A DNA stretch of 64,000 bases from JBJGXI01 sp045635475 (GCF_045635475.1 NZ_JBJGXI010000025.1:10725-74724), one strand, 5' to 3'; numbered from the stretch's first letter, positions 42,832 to 52,404 are shown. A program made the numbers and translations. Notes: generated from the sequence alone by a model not told the origin.

Positions 42832-43914
42832 ATGAAAAAGCAATTACTTGCCGTGTTATTTAGTCTTATTGCCATTATGTTTGTTATAACAGGCTGTGGT
42901 GAAGATACAACGGAATCAAATGATACAGAATCAAATACCGGAACAAATGGTGCTGAAAACGGTAATACAGAAGAAGATGCCGAGGCACCAGTAAACATCG
43001 GCGTTGTATTTGCTACAGGTGGTCTTGGGGATCAATCCTTCAATGATAATGCGTATGAAGGAATTGAAAGAGCAAAAGCAGAGCTTGGCGTAACTTATGA
43101 TTACGTAGAACCAAATGAAATTGCTGAATTTGAAACATATCACCGTGAATATGCAAAAACAGGTGAATACGATTTAATCGTTGGTATTGGATTCGACCAA
43201 GTTGATGCGATTTCCATCGTTTCTGAAGAATTCCCAGAGCAAAAATTCTTGTTAATTGATTCTGTACTAGAAGCAGACAATGTTGCTTCTGCAGTGTTTA
43301 AAGCTGAAGAGGGTGCGTTCTTAGCAGGATCTATTGCTGCACAACAATCAGAATCAGGAACAATTGGTATTGTTGGTGGAATGGATATTCCATTAATCAA
43401 TGCATTTGCAGCTGGTTATGAAGCCGGAGCAAAATTTGTTAAGCCAGATACAGAAGTCTTAGTTAACTATGTAGGTGCATGGAATGATCCAACTATAGGT
43501 AAAGAGATGGCTACTTCTATGTATGACAGTGGAGCAGATGTCGTTTACGCAGCAGCAGGTGGATCAGGACTTGGGGTATTTACTGCAGCAGATGAACAAG
43601 GATTTATGGCGATTGGTGCCGATATGGAACCATCTCAAGGACCAGATTACTTAGTTGCTACAACAGTTAAGAAAATTGATAATGTTATCTTTGATCAAGT
43701 TTCCGCACTAATTGACGGAGAATGGACTGCTGAAGTATTAAATCTAGGTGTAAAAGAAGAAGCAGTTGGTTACATGGTAGAAGGTAGTAATATTGAAACA
43801 CCACAAGAATATATTGACGTGGCGGAAGATTTAAAACAACAAATCATCGATGGTGAAATAGTTGTTCCTACAGAATTAGATGCAGTTGAAACATTTTTAA
43901 CAGAACATCAATAA
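42832..43914 (+). CDS. BMP family nucleoside-binding lipoprotein
   Basis: This 360-residue binding protein of the basic membrane protein (PnrA/Med/NupN) family binds purine nucleosides outside the cell. The lipobox is ITGC (Cys22), followed by an acidic Thr/Asn/Glu-rich linker. The mature domain has NIGVVFATGGLGDQSFNDNAYEGIERAK and FLAGSIAAQQSESGTIGIVGGMD, both family signatures. The ATG follows GGGGGA. ATPase and two permeases follow in the same direction, and a hairpin after the stop may set their relative expression. Confidence 0.93.
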   Translation: MKKQLLAVLFSLIAIMFVITGCGEDTTESNDTESNTGTNGAENGNTEEDAEAPVNIGVVFATGGLGDQSFNDNAYEGIERAKAELGVTYDYVEPNEIAEFETYHREYAKTGEYDLIVGIGFDQVDAISIVSEEFPEQKFLLIDSVLEADNVASAVFKAEEGAFLAGSIAAQQSESGTIGIVGGMDIPLINAFAAGYEAGAKFVKPDTEVLVNYVGAWNDPTIGKEMATSMYDSGADVVYAAAGGSGLGVFTAADEQGFMAIGADMEPSQGPDYLVATTVKKIDNVIFDQVSALIDGEWTAEVLNLGVKEEAVGYMVEGSNIETPQEYIDVAEDLKQQIIDGEIVVPTELDAVETFLTEHQ

Positions 43915-43961
43915 AGCGTGTTGCAGTAAATGAACCATTCATAAAGTACTTGATATAAATG

Positions 43962-43991
43962 GCCGCTCCAAAGCTTCTACTTTGGGGTGGC
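43962..43991 (+). promoter_or_regulatory. Intercistronic stem-loop behind the nucleoside-binding protein
   Basis: GCCGCTCCAAAG (43962-43973) pairs with CTTTGGGGTGGC (43980-43991) with two G-U pairs and a 6-nt loop. No T run follows. As in the sugar operon at 24310, it lies between binding protein and the rest of the transporter operon. Confidence 0.55.
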
Positions 43992-44029
43992 TACATCTAT
44001 TTTCAACTAAATGGATGAGGAGGATAAAA

Positions 44030-45565
44030 ATGTATGCTGTAGAGCTCAGAAATGTCACAAAACGTTTTGGCGTAACTGTTGCAAACGATGCCGTTACGTT
44101 TCAAGTGAAAAAAGGTGAGATACATAGTTTATTAGGTGAAAATGGCGCAGGTAAAACAACATTAATGAAAATTATTTATGGTATGCATAATCCAGATGAA
44201 GGAGAGATTTGGATTAATGGTAGTCAGGTTAATTATGACCATTTTAATCCATCTATTGCAATAAACAAGGGGATTGCCATGGTCCATCAGCATTTTATGC
44301 TAGTTGACACAATGACCGTCACCGAAAATGTAGTACTCGGATATGAAGCAAAAAAAGGGTTGTTTTTTGATAAGCAAAAATCGGTAAATGAGGTTGCCCG
44401 AATTTCAGATAAATATGGTTTGAAGGTTGATCCGAGGGCAATTGTTGAGGATTTACCAGTAGGTACGAAACAGCGGATTGAAATATTGAAGGCCCTTTAT
44501 AGAGATGCAGACATACTCATATTAGATGAACCAACAGCGGTGCTGACGCCATTGGAAGTTGAGGATTTATTCCGTGTGTTAGTAGAATTAAAAAATGCGG
44601 GAAAATCGATTATTATAATTACACATAAATTAAAAGAAACAATGGCGATCGCAGACCGAACAACGATTCTTAGGAACGGTGAAACAATCGAAACCTTGGA
44701 TACAAAAACATCGACTACAGAGCAATTAGCTGAGCTGATGGTCGGTCGAAAAGTATCTTTCGACGCACCTGCTACTGTTGATACAAAAAAAGAAAAACTA
44801 TTAGAAATCAATGATTTAACGGTTCGAAATGGAAGAGTCCCTGTAATTGACGGTTTGAATCTTTCATTATTTGGTGGAGAAATACTAGGGATTGCTGGAG
44901 TGGAAGGTAATGGGCAATCAGAATTGATCGAAGTGCTTACTGGACTACTTTCGCCAAATGAAGGTAAAGTAATATTTAAAGAAAAAGAAATACAGAATTT
45001 GTCTCCAATACAGGTAATAAATGCTGGGATTGGACATATTCCCGAAGACCGAACGAAATCTGGACTTATAAATGATTTTTCTATTAAAGATAATTTAATT
45101 CTCGGTTATCATAATAAACCGATGTTTCAAAAAAATAAAGTTTTCAACACAAAGAAAATTACTGAACACGGTGAGATGATTCGTACGAACTACCAAGTGA
45201 AATCGTCTAATACGGACATGCCTGTAAGTGCACTATCTGGAGGAAATCAGCAGAAAATTGTAATTGGACGCGTATTATCCCAGGACCCAGACGTCATTAT
45301 AGCTGCTCAGCCGACAAGGGGAGTAGATATCGGTGCAATTGAATACATTCACCAACAATTGTTCGAAATGAGGAATAAAGGAAAAGCTGTATTGCTAATT
45401 TCTGCCGAACTAGATGAGATTCGAAAACTTAGTGATAATATTGCAGTTATTTACGAAGGGAAAATAGTTGCTTATGACCGCGCTGAAAATTTCAGCGAAT
45501 ATGAACTAGGAAGCTTAATGACTGGTGGCACAAAGAAGAAAGAGGTGGAAACAGGACGTGATTAA
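44030..45565 (+). CDS. Nucleoside ABC transporter ATP-binding protein (two ABC domains)
   Basis: This 511-residue ATPase has two tandem ABC domains. The first has Walker A GENGAGKTT (about 36-44) and Walker B ILILDEPTAVL. The second has a degenerate GVEGNGQSE loop and signature LSGGNQQK. This is the usual design of NupO/RbsA-like ATPases. The ATG at 44030 follows GAGGAGG. The permease gene starts 8 bp before its stop. The domestic partner proteins are the BMP lipoprotein and the two permeases. Confidence 0.93.
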   Translation: MYAVELRNVTKRFGVTVANDAVTFQVKKGEIHSLLGENGAGKTTLMKIIYGMHNPDEGEIWINGSQVNYDHFNPSIAINKGIAMVHQHFMLVDTMTVTENVVLGYEAKKGLFFDKQKSVNEVARISDKYGLKVDPRAIVEDLPVGTKQRIEILKALYRDADILILDEPTAVLTPLEVEDLFRVLVELKNAGKSIIIITHKLKETMAIADRTTILRNGETIETLDTKTSTTEQLAELMVGRKVSFDAPATVDTKKEKLLEINDLTVRNGRVPVIDGLNLSLFGGEILGIAGVEGNGQSELIEVLTGLLSPNEGKVIFKEKEIQNLSPIQVINAGIGHIPEDRTKSGLINDFSIKDNLILGYHNKPMFQKNKVFNTKKITEHGEMIRTNYQVKSSNTDMPVSALSGGNQQKIVIGRVLSQDPDVIIAAQPTRGVDIGAIEYIHQQLFEMRNKGKAVLLISAELDEIRKLSDNIAVIYEGKIVAYDRAENFSEYELGSLMTGGTKKKEVETGRD

Positions 45566-46616
45566 TCAACTACGTAAATTAGTTATGGGTTCGGCCATTA
45601 CTAGTTCCATTCTTTCTTTAATACTAGCATTTTTGTTTAGTGGTTTGGTGCTTTTATTAGCAGGATATTCTCCAGTTGCTGCCTATGGCGCTATTGCGCA
45701 AGGTGCTTTTGGTGATTTAGATGCTTTAGCCAATACACTAGCTAAAGCGACGCCAATCATGTTTACTGGTTTAGCGGTAGCGATTGCTTTTAGGGGCGGG
45801 CTATTTAATATTGGTGCAGAAGGACAGTTATACCTCGGGGCATTTACTGCTGCCATTGTAGGTATATATTTAAATGGACTACCTGGTGTTATTCATATTG
45901 TTGTTGTCATGATCGCGGCCGGGCTTGTAGGTTCAGCGTGGTCATTTCTTGCTGGTTTTATCAAAGTAAAATGGCGTGCGCATGAAGTCATTGTAACAAT
46001 TATGTTGAACTATATTGCAATCCTATTAACTGAATATCTAGTAAACTATGTATTTAAAGCAGAGGGAATGGTTCCCCGTACGGAGATGGTCGCAAAATCG
46101 GTATACCTTCCCCAGCTGGTCCCGCATAGTCAGTTAACAATTGGCATTTTCTTCGCGATAGCGGCTTGTCTGTTTATGTATTGGTTTTTCCGTTATCACG
46201 TGTATGGTTACGAAATAAGAGCAATTGGTCTAAATCCCACCGCAGCAAAAACGGGGGGGATTAATCACGGCAAACGGATCATGCTGACGATGGCGATTAG
46301 TGGATTTGTTGCTGCTTTAGCTGGTGCTGTTGAAGTAATTGGTGTGCACCATTATTTTATAAATGGTTTGTCTCCAGGTTATGGCTTTGACGGTATCGCA
46401 GTTGCTGTCTTAGGCAGGAACAATCCAATCGGAGTTATTTTCTCAGCGATTTTGTTTGGAGCTTTGCGTGCAGGTGGAATGCGACTGGATCGAAGCACAG
46501 AGATTCCTGCAGATTTTGTTATTATCATTCAAGCTTTAGTAATCATTTTTGTTGCTACACCATGGGTAATTAAGGTAATAAAGAGCAAGAAGAAAGGGGG
46601 AGAGAAGATTGGATAA
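45558..46616 (+). CDS. Nucleoside ABC transporter permease (NupP-like)
   Basis: This 352-residue permease of the BPD_transp_2 class has about nine helices. FRGGLFNIGAEGQLYLGAF (about 85-103) is the family signature. I use the GTG at 45558: AGAGGTGG lies 9 nt upstream, and it overlaps the ATPase stop by 8 bp. The next permease overlaps its end by 8 bp as well, so the operon is tightly coupled. Confidence 0.92.
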   Translation: MINQLRKLVMGSAITSSILSLILAFLFSGLVLLLAGYSPVAAYGAIAQGAFGDLDALANTLAKATPIMFTGLAVAIAFRGGLFNIGAEGQLYLGAFTAAIVGIYLNGLPGVIHIVVVMIAAGLVGSAWSFLAGFIKVKWRAHEVIVTIMLNYIAILLTEYLVNYVFKAEGMVPRTEMVAKSVYLPQLVPHSQLTIGIFFAIAACLFMYWFFRYHVYGYEIRAIGLNPTAAKTGGINHGKRIMLTMAISGFVAALAGAVEVIGVHHYFINGLSPGYGFDGIAVAVLGRNNPIGVIFSAILFGALRAGGMRLDRSTEIPADFVIIIQALVIIFVATPWVIKVIKSKKKGGEKIG

Positions 46617-47535
46617 TGGTACTGTAGAATTAATAATCTCATTACTATCCGGCTCTCTCCGAATTATGATACCAATTGCCTTTGCAGCACTTGGAGCAAT
46701 ATTGTGTGAGCGTGCAGGGATCATTAATATTGGTATGGAAGGCATGATGCTCGTTGGTGCGTTTGCCGGAGTTTGGGGTGCAGATTTATTTGGCAATGGC
46801 TATGTTGGCATCTTATTTGCAATGGTTGCAGGTGGCTTGTTTGGCTTGATTCATGCGGTATTGACGGTTCACTTTAAAACCGACCATATTATTAGTGGTC
46901 TTGCGATTAACATGCTCGGTCTTGGTTTGACAAGTGTATTATTGGAAATTATTTGGGGCAACCGAGGTAATTCGGATGAAGTAGAAGGAATTGGTTACTT
47001 GTCTATACCAATAATTAGAGACATACCTGTGATTGGACCAATCATTGGTAACCAATCGATCTTATTTTATCTGCTAATCGTGCTAATCATTGTCACATGG
47101 CTCTTGTTATATAAGACCGTATTAGGTTTACGTATTCGCGTCATCGGTGAAAATCCTCATGTAGCTGATACACTAGGCGTAAATGTAAATGGTATTAAGT
47201 ATTTGTGTGTAATTTTAAGTGGTGTACTAGCAGGTATTGGTGGCGCCTATCTCTCTGTAGGTGAAGTGCATTTGTTTGGTAGAGATATGATTGCTGGTAG
47301 AGGATATATCGCACTTGCAGCAATGATTTTTGGTGGATGGAATCCATTTGGCGTATTTGGTAGTAGTCTATTGTTTGGTTTTGCGCAAAGCCTGCAAATT
47401 AGATTGCAGGTATTTACAATTCCGGTTCAATTCATCCAAATGATTCCGTATGTGCTCACGATTCTTGTCTTGATTGTGTTTCATAAGCGAAATCGAGCAC
47501 CTGCATCAGTCGGGAAACATTTTAGAAGAAACTGA
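46609..47535 (+). CDS. Nucleoside ABC transporter permease (NupQ-like)
   Basis: This 308-residue second permease of the same class has the signature CERAGIINIGMEGMMLVGAFAG near residues 29-50 and about eight helices. It starts with TTG, preceded by AAAGGGGG. It is the last gene of the transporter operon. A family A repeat element with ISL3-like ends begins 70 bp after its stop. Confidence 0.92.
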   Translation: MDNGTVELIISLLSGSLRIMIPIAFAALGAILCERAGIINIGMEGMMLVGAFAGVWGADLFGNGYVGILFAMVAGGLFGLIHAVLTVHFKTDHIISGLAINMLGLGLTSVLLEIIWGNRGNSDEVEGIGYLSIPIIRDIPVIGPIIGNQSILFYLLIVLIIVTWLLLYKTVLGLRIRVIGENPHVADTLGVNVNGIKYLCVILSGVLAGIGGAYLSVGEVHLFGRDMIAGRGYIALAAMIFGGWNPFGVFGSSLLFGFAQSLQIRLQVFTIPVQFIQMIPYVLTILVLIVFHKRNRAPASVGKHFRRN

Positions 47536-47604
47536 TGTTTAGAATAAACGCACAAGTTGTGGCTTAACCTTTTTTTATAAACACTTTAGATCCATTATAA
47601 CTAA

Positions 47605-48185
47605 GGCTGTTTTCTAAAAGATTGTTGTTAATACGCAAAACAGCTAAACTCCGTCGTAACGTAGTGCCCGTGATTTCCGCTCCAGGCAGTCGCTTTTCGC
47701 TAGTTTAAAGCGTTTTTCTTTAAACAGGCACGGCTTCAGCTAACTCAGAAGCAAATGTTTTCGGTGGGACGAGTAATCGCAGTCCCAAAGAGCGCTTCTC
47801 TAGTGGATCTTCAGCCCGTGCTGTTCCCGCAGAACTTTGAATTAACTTCCCCGATTAACACCGCACGAAGAAAATGCGGTTTTCATTTTCGAGGATCGAC
47901 TGCCTGGAGCTCCAATCACCCGACGTAAAGAGCAATCCCGTTAGCAGCGGAGGAAATGCACTTCGACTCCTGAGGCCCGGCGTTGTCCGACAAGGACGGT
48001 TTCAGCCTGTAGTCCTTAAGAAACGGCCTAAGTGAGACCCCGCAGCGCGAACGCGCGAGGAGGCTCACTAGCCCCCCTAAGGTGCGCGAAGTGGATTTCC
48101 GGAGCGGGTATAAGCACACTCTCAGGTTACGATGGATTTCACTTCAAATAAGACATAAAAAGCAACAAATTCTGCGAAAAGAGCC
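47605..48185. mobile_element. Dispersed hairpin repeat, family A, copy 1, with IS-like ends
   Basis: This is a 581-bp non-coding element between converging genes. The ends are inverted (GGCTGTTTTC at left, GAAAAGAGCC at right, with further TTGTTG similarity). Flanking octamers ATAACTAA (47597-47604) and ATAAATAA (48186-48193) differ at one base and look like a target duplication. GGCTCTT ends with an 8-bp duplication are typical of the ISL3 family. The left 300 bp match copy 3 (9893-10198). Two inserted modules are added here, one similar to an inverted piece of copy 2. Confidence 0.75.
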
Positions 48186-48194
48186 ATAAATAAG

Positions 48195-48230
48195 AAGAAC
48201 GATTTTACTCCATATGGAAAGATCGTTCTT
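48195..48230 (-). terminator. Terminator of the Spo0M-like gene
   Basis: AAGAACGAT (48195-48203) and ATCGTTCTT (48222-48230) form a stem around the palindromic CCATATGG. On the minus strand it is followed by CTTATTTAT, and on the plus strand by TTTACG, so it may act in both directions. It lies just beyond the repeat element. Confidence 0.7.
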
Positions 48231-48278
48231 TTTACGTTTTCATAATTTTTATGGTAATATATAGATGAGCTGCTGGTG

Positions 48279-48668
48279 TTAAGAGTTACGCACAATAATT
48301 TCATCATGGTCTTTACTTTTTACATCGTCCGAACAGACAAGCCTCGTATGCAGTCTATAAGTGATTTTACTGGATGTTGGTTGAAGTTCTTGTGTTAACT
48401 GATACGAGAATGGAATTTCTGTTTTTTCATTTTGATCTATTGTCCTTGACATTAGAATTGTTTTCACAGGCTCGACAACTTCAGGTTTTTCCCCTTGAGA
48501 TTCTCGGATTAAATCACATTCCAGTCTCTGTATCTTATATTTAAACCATCCGCCCTTAAGATAAAAGACCCCTGTTACTTGTCCACCTTTAAAGATTTCG
48601 TTTGTGTTAAGAATTAATTCTACTTGTGGTGAACTTTGTTTCACAATACTCATTATGCGCTTTAGCAA
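48279..48668 (-). CDS. Short Spo0M-like sporulation-control protein
   Basis: This 129-residue protein has the arrestin-like beta-sandwich seen at the N terminus of Spo0M (VELILNTNEIFKGGQVTGVFYLKGG, RLECDLIRE, IPFSYQLTQELQPTS, TYRLHTRLVCSDDVKSKDHDEI). Spo0M of Bacillus subtilis is about twice as long, and here the second half is missing, with no continuation in the other frames before the terminator. It begins with TTG after GGAGGG. It may be a natural one-domain form or an old truncation. Confidence 0.75.
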   Translation of the reverse strand: MLKRIMSIVKQSSPQVELILNTNEIFKGGQVTGVFYLKGGWFKYKIQRLECDLIRESQGEKPEVVEPVKTILMSRTIDQNEKTEIPFSYQLTQELQPTSSKITYRLHTRLVCSDDVKSKDHDEIIVRNS

Positions 48669-48869
48669 TGTTATGCCCTCCGTTAGGTCTGATCATCTAC
48701 AGTATTTAAATTCATCTCATAAAAGTAAGAAAAGGAACTGTTGTGTGTTAATCTCTGTTTTACGAGTATCTAAGCCTTATATATTTTATAATTTGCTAGA
48801 TTCATAGTCAATATTATTTTATGATGTTAATTATTAGTTCGTTTCATTAGAAAGGAGTTTCACCTATTT

Positions 48870-51041
48870 ATGAATCAAAAACTGATTATCGCAGAAAAGC
48901 CATCTGTGGCAAAAAACATAGCTGATGCACTAAAAATTAAACAGAAAAAAGATGGGTATTTTGAGGGTAATGGTTATTTTATTACTTGGGCATTCGGCCA
49001 CCTATTAGAACTATATGATGCCAAAGACTATGATGCAGCGATGGCGAGGTGGAAGATGGACAACTTTCCATTTATCCCGTCACCATTTAAATATAAAGTC
49101 AAAAGTAATCCACGCAATAGAGCACAACGTGATGCAGGCGCAGCGAAGCAACTAAAAATCATTCATTCGCTTATCAAAAGGTCTGATGTAGACGGAATCA
49201 TCTCGGCATGTGATTATGACAGAGAAGGACAGATTATTGGAGATAGTATTATTTACAATAGTAAAACGGACAAAAAAGTATATCGGATGCTGTTGAATGA
49301 ATGGACATCAGAAGAAGTGTTACGAGGCTTAGCTAATTTAAAGTCTAATGATGAAATGAGACCCCTTCAGGACGCAGGAATAAGCAGACAATGGACAGAT
49401 TGGGTAATAGGGATTAATTTAACATCGGTAGCAACCTTAAAGTATCAAAAGGGAAGAGGAAAGGTATTAAATATTGGTCGAGTACTTTTGCCAACTTTAA
49501 AAATCATATACGATCGCGATATGGAAATTAAAAACTTTATACCAGAGGATTATTTTAAATTAAACGCAACGTTTCAAACGGTGGATCATCAAACGTATGT
49601 AGGAACATACATAGAGAAAACCGACAAATTCAAGAAAAAAGATCAGTTAGAAGATATACAAGACGAAATTAACAATAAGACTGCAAAAATTATAAACAAA
49701 CAGAAGGATAGAAAAAAAGAATTTCCACCATTTTTATTCAATCTATCTAATCTTCAAGGGCATGTAACGAGTAAGTACAAAGGATGGACATCAGACAAAG
49801 TGTTAAAGGTCGCCCAATCTCTTTATGAGAAAAAATTTATTACCTATCCAAGAACATCAAGTACTGCCTTGGAGGAAAGTTTGGTAGGGAAAACAGCAAA
49901 AGTTCTAGAGAAAATAACTGCTGACTTGTCATACAAAAACGAGGTCAGATTCACAAAAAGCAAACGGGTTTTTAACAATGCTAAGGTGGAGAGTCATAGT
50001 GCAATCGTTCCTACCTATGTCATTCCAAAACGACTTACGAATGATGAGCAGATTGTTTATAATGCGGTGAAAAATCGATTAATTATGCAGTTTATGCCGA
50101 TTGCTGAATACGAAGAAACTGTGATTATTACAAAAATCGATGGCACAAATATAGAAGGAGTCTTCCAATCGAAGGGAAAGGTACAGCTTGTGGAGGGGTG
50201 GAAAAAGGTAGAGCGAATTCAATCTAAGGACACGTTGCTCCCCTTAGTCCAGGTTAATGATCAAGTTTATGTAGTACAAAGTGAACTAACTTCTCATGTT
50301 ACGAAACCACCTAAATATCATACCGAAAAAACGTTATTGCGGATTATGGAGACATGTGGAAAAGGGTATAAGGATGAAGAACCAGAAGATAGCGAAGAAT
50401 TTCTCGGTACCATCTTGCAGGGCTTTAGTATCGGCACAGCTGCAACACGGGCTGAAACGATAAAAAAACTAAAGGACATTGGCTATATTACTTCTTCACA
50501 AAAAAATCTTACTTGTACAGAGCTAGGAGTTAAGTTAGTAGAAACCTTTCCAATTCAGCAATTATTTGATTTAGAGTTCACAGGACGCTTGGAAAAATCA
50601 CTTTATGATATGGAAAAACGCAAAATATCTAAGCAAGCTTTTCTAGGTGAGATTTATGCTTTTACAAAACAAGCGGTAATAACAATTAAAGATAAAGAAG
50701 CAATTGTCATTCGTCAGATTTCTTCAACTTCATCGTCTAGCGAAGCAGAAGTGTTAGGTAAGTGTCCGCTTTGTGGTAACGCTGTTGTCGAAGGTACGAA
50801 AGGTTTTGGCTGTAGTAACTGGAAGAGTGGTTGTTCCTTTGTGGTCTGGAAGAACGATAAGTATTTGGCTTCGATGAAAAAGAAAGCTACAAAAACAATG
50901 GTAAAAGGTCTATTGAAAAACGGAAAAGTTTTTGTCAAAGGTTTGACGAGTAGAAACAACAAGAAGTTTAATGCGTATTTAAGTTATGAAAAAAACACGA
51001 ATAATAAATATTTTAGTTGGAAAATGGAATTTGCTAAATAA
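48870..51041 (+). CDS. topB: Type IA DNA topoisomerase III
   Basis: This 723-residue TopB relaxes and decatenates DNA by a single-strand break. The Toprim domain has Glu9 (IIAEKPSVAK) and D115-Y-D117-R-E119. The active-site tyrosine is Tyr326 in FITYPRTSS. The C terminus has one four-cysteine zinc finger (CPLCGN...CSNWKSGC, about 632-652). Length and motifs are normal. AAAGGAG precedes the ATG with a rather long 12-nt spacing. It is a single gene. Confidence 0.95.
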   Translation: MNQKLIIAEKPSVAKNIADALKIKQKKDGYFEGNGYFITWAFGHLLELYDAKDYDAAMARWKMDNFPFIPSPFKYKVKSNPRNRAQRDAGAAKQLKIIHSLIKRSDVDGIISACDYDREGQIIGDSIIYNSKTDKKVYRMLLNEWTSEEVLRGLANLKSNDEMRPLQDAGISRQWTDWVIGINLTSVATLKYQKGRGKVLNIGRVLLPTLKIIYDRDMEIKNFIPEDYFKLNATFQTVDHQTYVGTYIEKTDKFKKKDQLEDIQDEINNKTAKIINKQKDRKKEFPPFLFNLSNLQGHVTSKYKGWTSDKVLKVAQSLYEKKFITYPRTSSTALEESLVGKTAKVLEKITADLSYKNEVRFTKSKRVFNNAKVESHSAIVPTYVIPKRLTNDEQIVYNAVKNRLIMQFMPIAEYEETVIITKIDGTNIEGVFQSKGKVQLVEGWKKVERIQSKDTLLPLVQVNDQVYVVQSELTSHVTKPPKYHTEKTLLRIMETCGKGYKDEEPEDSEEFLGTILQGFSIGTAATRAETIKKLKDIGYITSSQKNLTCTELGVKLVETFPIQQLFDLEFTGRLEKSLYDMEKRKISKQAFLGEIYAFTKQAVITIKDKEAIVIRQISSTSSSSEAEVLGKCPLCGNAVVEGTKGFGCSNWKSGCSFVVWKNDKYLASMKKKATKTMVKGLLKNGKVFVKGLTSRNNKKFNAYLSYEKNTNNKYFSWKMEFAK

Positions 51042-51102
51042 ACAACACCCTTAGAAAAATTGGTTTTATATTTATATAACAATATAGCATGAAACAAGTA
51101 AC

Positions 51103-51131
51103 TTTCCCTCATACTACCACTAGGAGGGAAA
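51103..51131 (+). promoter_or_regulatory. Stem-loop sequestering the vanW ribosome binding site
   Basis: TTTCCCTC (51103-51110) is the exact complement of GAGGGAAA (51124-51131), which includes most of the AGGAGGG Shine-Dalgarno sequence of the next gene. When folded, initiation at the GTG 6 nt downstream would be blocked. It may be a point of translational control. Confidence 0.5.
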
Positions 51132-51137
51132 TTACCC

Positions 51138-52052
51138 GTGAAAACTTTAATTACAACTATTTGCATGGCTGCTGTGCTGGCAAATTATTCAGCTGAGATT
51201 ACGTTGATGATGCAAGGGCAACTGCTCTTAACATTTAATAAGCAGATGCTTGTGAAAAAAATAATAGACGATTCCTTCGTTAATTGGGGTGCTGTCGAAA
51301 ATTTAACTGAGGATGTTGATGAACGAATAAGCCAACCATCAGAAAATGCAATCATAAATGACCAAGGAATCATAGAATCTGGAAAGCCTGGAATTCAATT
51401 AGATAGACAAGTCTTTAAGGAGCAGTTAGTAGCTAAATTATTTCAGAATCAGTTCGATCAGCAATTGGATGTGCCTATAAATCGGGTATATCCAAAAGTC
51501 GATAGTGAATTATTATCAACAATCAGTGCAAACAAAATTGGGTATTATATAACTTATTTTAATTCGAGAAACAAAGAGCGGTCTGTTAATATAGAAATCG
51601 CAACCGAAGCTATTAATAATCATGTTATATTTCCTGGAGAAACATTTTCATTTAATGAAGTAGTTGGTGAAAGGACGATGGAGAAAGGATATAAGCGAGC
51701 GCCGATAATTGTCAAAGGTGAGCTTACAGAAGGGGTTGGAGGTGGGATTTGTCAGGTATCTTCTACTTTATTTAATGCTGTGGACCGGGCTGGGGTACAT
51801 ATTATTAAACGATACTCTCACAGCAAGCAAGTAAAATATGTACCACCAGGCCGTGATGCAACGGTAAGTTGGTATGGACCCGATTTCACATTCCAAAACC
51901 GTTATCATCATCCCTTACTCATTCAGGCAAAGGCAAGAAATGGTGCCGTAGTAATTCAAATATTTTCTTCGGAAGAAATCGAAGTGAAACATAAACAAAC
52001 TCCGGATGCATCCAAACAGTTACCGGATGAGATGAAACGGGAGCCATCCTAA
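51138..52052 (+). CDS. VanW family protein
   Basis: This 304-residue protein has an N-terminal hydrophobic segment (about 1-20, a signal or anchor) and a VanW domain at about 150-285, with GETFSFNEVVGERT and GGGICQVSSTLFNA. The VanW family is named from a vancomycin-resistance cluster, but its activity is not known; no other van genes are present. It starts with GTG and a strong AGGAGGG that can be hidden in a hairpin. It converges with the small gene at 52084. Confidence 0.88.
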   Translation: MKTLITTICMAAVLANYSAEITLMMQGQLLLTFNKQMLVKKIIDDSFVNWGAVENLTEDVDERISQPSENAIINDQGIIESGKPGIQLDRQVFKEQLVAKLFQNQFDQQLDVPINRVYPKVDSELLSTISANKIGYYITYFNSRNKERSVNIEIATEAINNHVIFPGETFSFNEVVGERTMEKGYKRAPIIVKGELTEGVGGGICQVSSTLFNAVDRAGVHIIKRYSHSKQVKYVPPGRDATVSWYGPDFTFQNRYHHPLLIQAKARNGAVVIQIFSSEEIEVKHKQTPDASKQLPDEMKREPS

Positions 52053-52083
52053 TCTAAAGACTAACTGGGTGAAGGCTAAGCTC

Positions 52084-52404
52084 CTATTCATAATCCTGCA
52101 CGCCAAGGTCATTAAGCAGTGCTTTTAATTCTTCTGTTGCTTGCTCAGTTGATTTAAAATATTCCTCGTTACTGCAATTCGGTAGATGACGGTAGCGGGC
52201 AATAATATCATCTAATGGAATCCGTTCTTCTTTCGTTGCATTCAAATAATAAGGAGCTAAAGCAGCACATATTACAGTAAAAGCTCCTCTATTATTAGCG
52301 ATAAAATCAACAGAAATAACGCCGGCCATGCCGTCTTTATTTTTAACATTTAAAGCTCTTCGTGCCACGACCTCTAACTTAACTGCAATTTTTTCGCCAA
52401 ACAT
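52084..52404 (-). CDS. Hypothetical protein
   Basis: This soluble 106-residue protein with no membrane segment and no recognised motif has two cysteines (VICAAL and PNCSNEE) and a helical acidic C terminus. The ATG at 52404 has AAAGGA 9 nt upstream; a longer frame start at 52425 lacks a site. It is a single gene between converging vanW and divergent FNT channel genes. I cannot assign a function. Confidence 0.65.
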   Translation of the reverse strand: MFGEKIAVKLEVVARRALNVKNKDGMAGVISVDFIANNRGAFTVICAALAPYYLNATKEERIPLDDIIARYRHLPNCSNEEYFKSTEQATEELKALLNDLGVQDYE

